Assembly (NCBI RefSeq): GCF_036417845.1
Contig: NC_089981.1
Location: 41,112,668-41,176,667 of the forward strand
Reading direction: 5' to 3'
DNA: 64,000 bases
Source: Apteryx mantelli
Taxonomy: Eukaryota; Chordata; Aves; Apterygiformes; Apterygidae
The translations under genes were made by a program, and so were the position numbers. The notes beneath the pieces were generated by a model. That model saw only the letters and a list, made by a program, of their open reading frames with translations. It was not told where the DNA came from and made no database searches. This document shows, in pieces, positions 63,231 to 64,000 of this stretch. How positions within the stretch are numbered: position 1 is the stretch's first letter; every line of letters begins with the position of its first letter.

Positions 63231-64000
63231 AGACTTCCAGTGACAACGCAGTAGGTGGAACATACAGCAATATCATCCTACCTCATCTGTGTATAATATC
63301 CAAACCATGTCCTTCCCCTCCCATCTGGCTCCCTGGATATTTTCTGCGTCTTTGCTTTATCTCAGAAACTATCGAAGAACTTTGAATTTAAAATATTAAC
63401 AGATCTGATAATTTAAAGCAAAGTAACAATTAGTGAAGTGTTCAATTCTCCATGAGAAGTTATTACTGTTATAAATAATAACTTTATACAGATCTGTTTG
63501 TTACACTACTGGTATGGACAGTAAAACCACTACTCTCAAGGCCATCTCTAGGGCTCATGAATCACTGTTTACTCAATTTATTCAGGAACACATAGTATTC
63601 AAGGGCAAAACAAATCAAATTGTGAACAGACTACAAGTCAAAAATTTAAAAGCCTTTGAAATTCTAAAGTCCGTATATACTACAAAAACTAAAGTTTTCC
63701 TTACAGAGCCAGAGCCAACTTAGTTCATGCCCCTAGTGCAGGTTTTGTAAACAAAAATGAAAGGAAATAAAGTTGAGAAGTACTTTCAAGATTTTGCTCA
63801 TACCTGCTAATGGAGAATGTAGCAAATTCATTCTACAAAGTGGCTTACTGTTCAACAGATCAGTCTGCAATTAGGTATTCAGCAAAGTGGAAAACATCTT
63901 TCCCAGAAATATTGCATGTCTGGCTTTTTGATACTGATTAATTTGAACAATGAAAACAGAATTAGGACTTTGACTCAGAGTCTACCACTCTGGCTTTCAG

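Larger units (their letters stand above)
56740..64000. other. Non-coding stretch to the window end
   Basis: AT-rich; simple repeats and an ancient SINE scrap as listed. Apart from the 185-codon frame at 62828-63385, treated separately, no coding signal is recognised. Confidence 0.5.

Noticed and set aside
1..64000. CRISPR arrays, prokaryotic operons, tRNA or rRNA genes
   Set aside because: No regularly spaced repeats, no ribosome-binding-site-led gene clusters and no tRNA B-box with matching A-box were seen on either strand.

Overview
This window looks like nuclear DNA of a vertebrate, most likely a sauropsid (bird, or less likely crocodilian or turtle). It is AT-rich, CpG-poor and almost free of long intact genes. 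It carries AT-rich microsatellites, AT-hook/homeodomain-type non-coding stretches, a decayed CR1 LINE (56395-56660) and several very old MIR/L2-like scraps. The low density of interspersed repeats favours a bird, but species and chromosome cannot be told from the sequence. Nothing bacterial, archaeal or phage-like is present.

The best-supported gene is on the minus strand between about 21.5 and 24.2 kb. A 104-bp internal exon (24110-24213) has a strong acceptor, a usable donor and one coding-like frame. Its phase fits a terminal exon (21660-21823) that ends in a stop codon, a short 3' UTR and an AATAAA signal (21535-21540). Together they give the C-terminal ~89 residues of a hydrophilic, Ser-, Arg- and Glu-rich protein that I do not recognise. 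A possible further upstream exon is at 31489-31541. A minus-strand exon with excellent splice sites but stops in every frame is at 37629-37697; it could be a 5' UTR or lncRNA exon.

Other exon-like islands are weaker. On the plus strand they are 91-141 (possible terminal exon of a gene starting left of the window), 2078-2259, 10380-10633 and 22324-22429. On the minus strand they are 38948-39161 and 41264-41404. A short CpG-rich island at 17850-18180 has splice signals in both directions and may be a promoter or first exon. A plus-strand site at 50145-50148 puts a strong acceptor directly against a strong donor, as in recursive splice sites of long vertebrate introns.

The rest is intergenic or intronic sequence: candidate conserved regulatory blocks (31560-31940, 35440-35600, 38520-38945, 40640-41150, 53430-53780), short tandem duplications and simple repeats. 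Most open frames over 60 codons here look like chance frames in AT-rich DNA. No tRNA, rRNA, CRISPR array or intact mobile element was found.
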